From: Agrypnia vestita
Taxonomy: Eukaryota; Arthropoda; Insecta; Trichoptera; Phryganeidae
DNA: 64,000 nucleotides
Reading direction: 5' to 3'
Assembly: GCA_016648135.1 (NCBI GenBank)
Contig: JADDOH010004202.1
Span: 124,001-188,000, forward strand
The translations under genes were made by a program, and so were the position numbers. The notes under the pieces were generated by a model. It saw nothing but the letters and a program-made list of their open reading frames with translations, was not told where the DNA came from and did no database searches. This document shows positions 58,712-64,000 of this stretch, in pieces (the first letter of the stretch is position 1; each line of letters opens with the position of its first letter).

Positions 58712-58920
58712 ATGACAGATTATTATAAATTATATTAACCTTATTACTATTACTCATTATTATTATTTATTATAATGAGTTTAATATATTTTATATTTCC
58801 ATTACTTTAAGAGAACTTCATACTTCACCTGTGGATGAGAGATTCTGGTTACCTGGAAATATAAAATATATTAACTCAGTAGAGGTAACTAGGTTAATAT
58901 AATTTATAATAATCTGTCAT
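58712..58920. mobile_element. 209-bp MITE-like foldback element
   Basis: Perfect 29-bp terminal inverted repeats beginning ATGACAGATTATTATAAATT, plus an inner inverted pair (TAATATATTTTATATTTCC, about 58781-58800, against GGAAATATAAAATATATTA, about 58855-58873). It has no coding capacity. The target duplication is unclear. Confidence 0.8.
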
Positions 58921-59929
58921 TATGAATAATCTCTATAAAGTAAACGTCAATTCATCTACAATGCAAAATATGATATTTTGTTTTAAAAGCACGTGCTTTT
59001 AAGTTATTTTTGTGATAAATGGGTTAAACAATTTGGACTACCAATGTAATTACAGTGATGATAAAGATGAATAAATGATGATTGTGATTATGATGAGAAG
59101 ATGACGATGATAGAGATTATGATAATGTGAAGTACCTAACGTTATGTAAATCACCTCGAATGTCTCGTCAGCTATAATAAGGTCGACAGTTTTTCCAAAA
59201 TGGATACCAATTTTCAATATTAAGAGCGTTAAGAAATATATGTTTTTGAAGTTTCTTTTAATGGTATATTTAATTATTTTTTATAAATAAATATCGTACA
59301 TTGATTGATCATTAAAAATATTTGATTAATTTTACTTTTTTATCCGTACTTGAGATTTTAAGAAATTATTTTGTTTTTCATTACTAGTTTCGAGTAAATT
59401 AGAATTTCTCATCGACAGGTAAAGTACAAAACTAACTACTTTTTAAATAAAGAATTTTGACAATAATGGTTAGGTACTGAAAAAATGATCTGAAGTTACT
59501 GATGTAAGGGTGGTTGTGGTTGTAACGGGAATATTGAGAGAAAAGAAGAAGAGTTATTAAAGGTAATGTTGTTAAGTAAATACACCCAAATTAAAAAAAA
59601 TAATAATTTACAAACTTCAAAAATTATTTATTTTATCACCCTTACGCACGAATAATAGAAACTAAAATAGAAACTGGTAGTGAACAAATAAAATAATTTC
59701 TTGTAAACTCAAGTAGAGACAACAAATATAAATATAATGAAATATTTTTAATATTTTCTCATTATGATTATCTACAGTGTAAACATCAAATCCATCAAAA
59801 ATTGAGTTTACACATATTGAGTTCTGTATTATTTACTCAATATAGGAACAATAATACCTAAATAAGAAAAAAAGTATTTACAGGATGGTACTTTTACGTT
59901 TATTTGCGTAAAAGTATCGAATCAACGCA
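58921..59929. other. AT-rich; GATGA-rich low-complexity patch
   Basis: 59055-59130 is rich in GATGA/GATTATGA. Otherwise nothing recognised. Confidence 0.45.
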
Positions 59930-60300
59930 GACCTGAGGTGTTAAAATTCCCCCGTGTGAATTTTTATCATTAAAATTAAAAAGGCGGTTATTAAGTGCCA
60001 GAGCGGCGATAAATTATCAGCCGGTCACCGAAAGCCATTTGGTACTCTGTAGGTTATCTTTACTTCCCGCCCTCTCCGTAATTTTCCATTTTTCCGAATC
60101 AGCAAACATATTCCCGCTCTCTTAATCCGGAAACACTGCAGTGGCCTGCCGGAGACTTTAAGTAGCCCGGTAGGTGCTGGCCTTGATGGGGTCCGCGAGG
60201 TGCGCCGCTGGATGGTGTGCGTTATTACGCTAGCGATCGAGTGGTATCTATTTCCGTGACAGCGAAGTTAAATTCGTTTCAATTTAAACAGATTAAACAA
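59930..60300. promoter_or_regulatory. candidate conserved non-coding block
   Basis: The longest GC-balanced non-repetitive stretch outside the satellite, with no convincing open frame and no resemblance to the repeats described here. Such islands in AT-rich insect DNA are often regulatory or conserved; this is inference from texture only. Confidence 0.22.
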
Positions 60301-60343
60301 AAAATCTTGAAACGGGACTACATTTCCACCCGGGATTCATTTG

Positions 60344-60834
60344 TGATAAAATTTTCCAATCGAAACGAAATTTAGCAAAATAAGGAATTATTTTCATAAA
60401 TAATTCAAATTATGAAAACGAGAAAATTTATTTTGTGGTGACATTATTAACCTTCGTAAGGTCCTCGGGTCAATTTTGACCCATTTTGGGATGAATGAGC
60501 AATTTTCTCGAAAAATAACGGTTTTTGAATATTGATATTTTATGACCTTTATTTAATCGTTGTCTTGAGCTTATTTTCAAATTATCTTTTTTTTAAAACT
60601 TATGTTACTGTGCGTATGAACTTTTTTACTCTAATGGCCTTCGGGTCAAGTTTGACTCACAGGTAATAACAAGTTAATTTTTAACGCACAAAACGTCTTG
60701 TCTGGTTATCGTTTATTAGAATTGAATTGATAAAATTTTCCAATCGAAACGAAATTTAGCAAAATAAGGAATTATTTTCATAAATAATTCAAATTATGCA
60801 AACGAGAAAAATTATTTTGTGGTGACATTATTAA
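60344..60834. repeat. 107-bp direct repeats flanking a 277-bp segment
   Basis: 60344-60450 and 60728-60834 are nearly identical (both TGATAAAATTTTCCAATCG... to ...GTGACATTATTAA), a 384-bp step. The segment between starts right after TTAA with CCTTCGTAAGGTCC and holds a 16-bp palindrome GGGTCAATTTTGACCC (60467-60482), echoed at 60643-60658. Either a tandem duplication of 384 bp with a partial second copy, or an insertion at TTAA followed by duplication. Confidence 0.85.
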
Positions 60835-61189
60835 TAAAATGTGAAATGAAAAATATCATAATAAAATATAAAATGAAAAATATCAACATGTTTCAGAGCC
60901 CATGGCTAAATCTTATAAAGTATTTCTATGCTAAGTAGATTGATTAATATTCCATTATAAGTGGATAATTTTAACAATGAATTAAATATGTTTAAACTGA
61001 TTGCATTTAATAATGATTTTGATACAAAATTATGCTAAATAAAAAGTATAAGAATAATTTTTTTTTTCTTTTTTTACTTACTTACTTGTCTTTTGTTTAC
61101 CCTTCAATATTTGATACTGAAAAATATTGGACAAAAATTGTATTAATAATTAAACTTAATACTTAATAAATAAATTCAAATGTTGTTCA
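60835..61189. other. AT-rich sequence, nothing recognised
   Basis: No gene; short CTTA repeats at 61077-61087. Confidence 0.4.
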
Positions 61190-61503
61190 ACCAACTTTCT
61201 ATACTAATAATAAATTTAAAAAATATATATTAAATAATAAGGATGAGGATAATTTTATGAAGAATCGGGTGTTTATAAGTTGATTTGTAATGATTATTTT
61301 TATATACGAAAAACGTCTAGAAATTTAGAAGTTAAAGATAAAGATCACTTGATGTGTTTAAGTAACAATAATAATTCCGAATTTTCAAACCACCTTTTAG
61401 CTATGGATCATTATTTTTATATTAATAAGGGTTTACAAATTTTATATACAAATTATGCAGAATCACAGTTTGATATATTAGAAATTATGAAAATAAGATA
61501 AAG
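61190..61503 (+). pseudogene. GIY-YIG fragment from a second PLE lineage
   Basis: From 61264 the plus strand reads ESGVYKLICNDYFYIRKTSRN, the start of a GIY-YIG nuclease domain (GVY, then FYI with the Gly replaced by Arg and a cysteine missing), followed by KDHLMCLSNNNNSEFSNHL and KGLQILYTNY, ending ILEIMKIR at 61501. Upstream, in another frame, NKDEDNFMK (about 61236-61262) continues the same protein, so a frameshift lies near 61260. The order matches the C-terminal nuclease part of PLE proteins. It is not close to the 54 kb PLE. The loss of the YIG Gly indicates a dead copy. Its 3' tail resembles 35030-35190. Confidence 0.62.
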
Positions 61504-61984
61504 TATTTATAGTAAATTGAATATTATAAATAACCGGGTCCTTTTTGCACATAGTTATCTTTTAAATTTGTTTTCATATTATTAGGTACTTCATTATTAT
61601 TAATTTCCCTCATATAATTTTTTCATGTTAGTAGGTTTTTATGTTAGTAATATTATTTATTTTAAATTGGAAACATATTGATATTTTTCAATACAAAAGT
61701 GGTGAAAACAAAGTTCATTTTTATTAAATATATACAAATTAAATTATTTTATTTTTAAATATATTGCTTAAGCAAGAATATAAGTGTATTAGTGGCTAGG
61801 AGAATCTATTTATACTCTCCCACTTTATTATGTTTTTTTGTGTCCGGGAGATATTCCGGATTAAATTAAAAATTTTAATGCCAATTTAAGTTGATAACTA
61901 TTTGAAAATGGAAAAGTAGTTGAGTAATTTAAGAAAAGTTACATACACGATCCCATTTTTCGTGAACTTATGGTTAACACAGTG
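61504..61984. other. PLE-like 3' flank and AT-rich sequence
   Basis: 61590-61740 shares blocks with 35031-35135 and is probably the 3' untranslated part of the second PLE lineage. The rest is featureless. Confidence 0.35.
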
Positions 61985-62275
61985 AAATTATGTACATCTA
62001 AATCTATGTATACTGTTTCATGAGAAGAGACTACAGATGTCTCTACCATAGACCCTTGAAATATACGGATGATTTCTATTTCGTTCACATAAGTAACTTT
62101 TTAAAAATTTTCAATGTGTGTATATTCTAACGATGGAATTGGTGACCGTTGCATTGTATAGGGTGACTACTTAAGCCAGCTCATGAGGGTTGTAAGCCCT
62201 GGTCCATCTTTCAAAAGACTCCCATACATGTTTCTCATATAAATAGCTTCGTCTCTGAAAACCTTATTTAATTAA
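61985..62275 (+). repeat. dispersed repeat family C, copy C
   Basis: Best preserved 3' half: TTGCATTGTATAGGGTGACT, CTTAAGCCAGCTC, GTAAGCCCTGG, AAAGACTCCCATACATG, AGCTTCGTCTCTG. Confidence 0.65.
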
Positions 62276-63947
62276 CCTTAATTAATGAAGTTAAGTTTCC
62301 GGTACTGGAGGCGTTCCGGTTTCCCATTCAGTGATGAGCATGAAAAGATTGCAATCGAATTTTATCTAAAGATCGATATTAAAATAAAAACATTTTTGTT
62401 TATATCGAGTATACTAAAATAAATACATTAATACAAATAGTTAAGCAAACACTAAATTTATTTAAAAAATAAGGAATTTTTTAAAACTTATTTTTGTCGT
62501 GCTTAGGATGTATGATTATCCTGAATAGAATTTTTTATTTATATATCTACCCATCCCTGTGATTTTATGAATTTCATAATGAAACGAGATTCTAAATTCG
62601 ATAGGAACTGCACATAGCGGAGGATTTGCGAGCGGTTTGAATCATATTAGAAAATTAAAGGATAAATTGTCTTGAAATAATCTTGAATTCGGTATAAAAC
62701 GCGACTTTATTTGGGGAACTTCTAGAATTCCAGAATTATATAAAAATAGTAAAAATTGCATGACGCAGTCTAATTTGACAGCGCGCTAACGCCAGCAAGA
62801 TCGAGCGGGTGATTCAGCGCGAATATTGACGGCCAGAGTACCTACCTGCATGCGGAATAAGCGAGAGAGCGAATCATTATCACAGATAGAAACAGTGTAA
62901 ATAAAATATTTTATTAAAATATTTTTATATGATCGGTGTGAATATATAATAGTCCTCCATTTAAGTTTGTATCCAATGATTTCAGTGCATAAATAAATGA
63001 TTAAATTATTTAAAGGGTTTCGTTTTGTTCCCACTGTTGCAAAGCCATGATAATTTAAACATTTGTACATATCCCTTATAAAAGAAACTTGTGAATAGGT
63101 ACAAAAAAAACTAACAAACTTTCTATAATCACACATTGATTTTTGTCATATAATGAGTCAGTGTATATAATACAATTTTTTTTTGTAATTTTCAATTACG
63201 CCAAACCACAAATGTAACGCTGCAAACTCATAGTGTTTCCATTAATACATTTTTAAAAATGATTGTTCTGTACCAATTCTAATAAACATTAACTTAAAAC
63301 ATATTTCGAATCAAAGGATATTTTGTTCATTCGTAATCCACGTAGCTTTAAGACGTAATTTAAGTAACTTAAGACTTTAAGTGTGGCATTTTTTTAATGG
63401 CTTAAAAAAAACGTTCCCGCATCTTACTTATCCCTGTGAGAGGTGGTGAAAAATATGATATATAATAAAGCCTACAATCCATCAAGTCGAGTCACTTAAG
63501 GGGAGTATTTCTTAAAAGGGTGAAATTGAGTGGACGACAGTTTACTGAAAGTAAATTTTCCGACATTGGTGTAAAATGTATATAACATAAAAACTCGTAT
63601 ACATTACTATATAACTTACATAAACGTTTTATTATTATAATTGATATTAATACATCTATATTTTCATGCTTTTAATAGCTACATTACCTAGTTAACAATT
63701 TTAGTTTTATGGTCAAAAATGTGTGACGTTACCACTGACCATATATAGGATGTAAGAGAATTAAGTAACTACAATAAAAATATAATTATTTTTTAAATAT
63801 ATTATTTATGGTAAAATTTATTAGGGAAACATATTTTTTGTGACGCCAAAATTTTTGAAAAATATTCTAAAATATTGGAAAAAATGAAAAAAATTCAAAA
63901 CACGTGTAAATATTTTGGTGTTTGTTTTTTTGGGTAATATGACGTGT
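62276..63947. other. AT-rich sequence, nothing recognised
   Basis: 62750-62880 is a short GC-richer patch. The 116-codon minus frame (63136-62786) has no domain and spans AT-rich DNA; I do not call it. Confidence 0.4.
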
Positions 63948-64000
63948 TTGTGCGACCTTTCTGGCTCGTATTTCGGATCCCATTGCAGGGTCTTTCGTCA
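63948..64000 (-). repeat. FR1 copy running off the window
   Basis: The minus strand from the last base reads TGACGA, AGACCCTGCAAT, GGGATCCGAAAT and GAGCCAGAAAGGTCGC, following FR1 (GGGATCCGAAACG, TTGGCCAGAAAGGTC at 10420-10447). The rest lies beyond the window. Confidence 0.5.

Noticed and set aside
62786..63136. 116-codon minus ORF
   Set aside because: AT-rich composition, no domain, no splice or promoter support.

Overview
The window looks like AT-rich, repeat-dense, non-coding DNA from an arthropod, most likely an insect and possibly a moth or butterfly. The reasons are a TA-flanked mariner element, Penelope-like retroelement (PLE) copies that end in a GIY-YIG endonuclease domain, a Helitron with typical TC...CTAG ends, several 5'-truncated non-LTR (LINE) fragments, and short introns-and-islands base composition with no bacterial gene organisation. 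The species assignment is inference. I found no host gene that I can defend; only two weak exon-like islands (about 3.9-4.4 kb and 40.9-41.1 kb) are recorded, at low confidence.

Layout: 0-5 kb holds a small hairpin-rich repeat, a LINE 3' end (2.2 kb) and a GC-richer exon-like island. A non-autonomous Helitron with internal tandem repeats lies at 5087-5971. A degraded LINE reverse transcriptase lies at 8.1-8.7 kb. From 8.9 to 15.9 kb is a cluster of small foldback retroposons and two PLE copies, all bounded by direct repeats and most carrying a hammerhead-like hairpin. 25.66-27.02 kb is a complete but broken mariner. 29.5-33.8 kb carries a repeat, an LTR-like block, a LINE 3' end, a candidate conserved non-coding block, a 778-bp foldback element and further small foldback copies. 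36-41 kb has a LINE fragment, a perfect-stem foldback, a SINE and a solo-LTR candidate. 43.15-44.45 kb is a TA-flanked inverted-repeat element. 45.2-46.75 kb is a two-block tandem satellite. 51 kb has a duplicated tRNA-Arg-like sequence. 53.1-54.55 kb is the longest PLE copy, and 61.2 kb has a GIY-YIG fragment from a second PLE lineage. The rest is AT-rich sequence in which I recognise nothing.

The signal that ties the window together is a recurring RNA-hairpin signature: CTGAnGA, then one extra base, then a short stem-loop, then GAAAC. It occurs on both strands in at least four sequence-unrelated repeat families, including the PLE terminal repeats. It resembles a hammerhead ribozyme core (known from PLEs and from retrozymes) but has one base more than the canonical core in every copy. 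Several of these elements share one plan: leader, arm, hairpin core, inverted arm, then a target-site duplication of 13-17 bp. This suggests small non-coding retroposons mobilised by PLE machinery. The sequence patterns are seen directly; the mobilisation model is inference.
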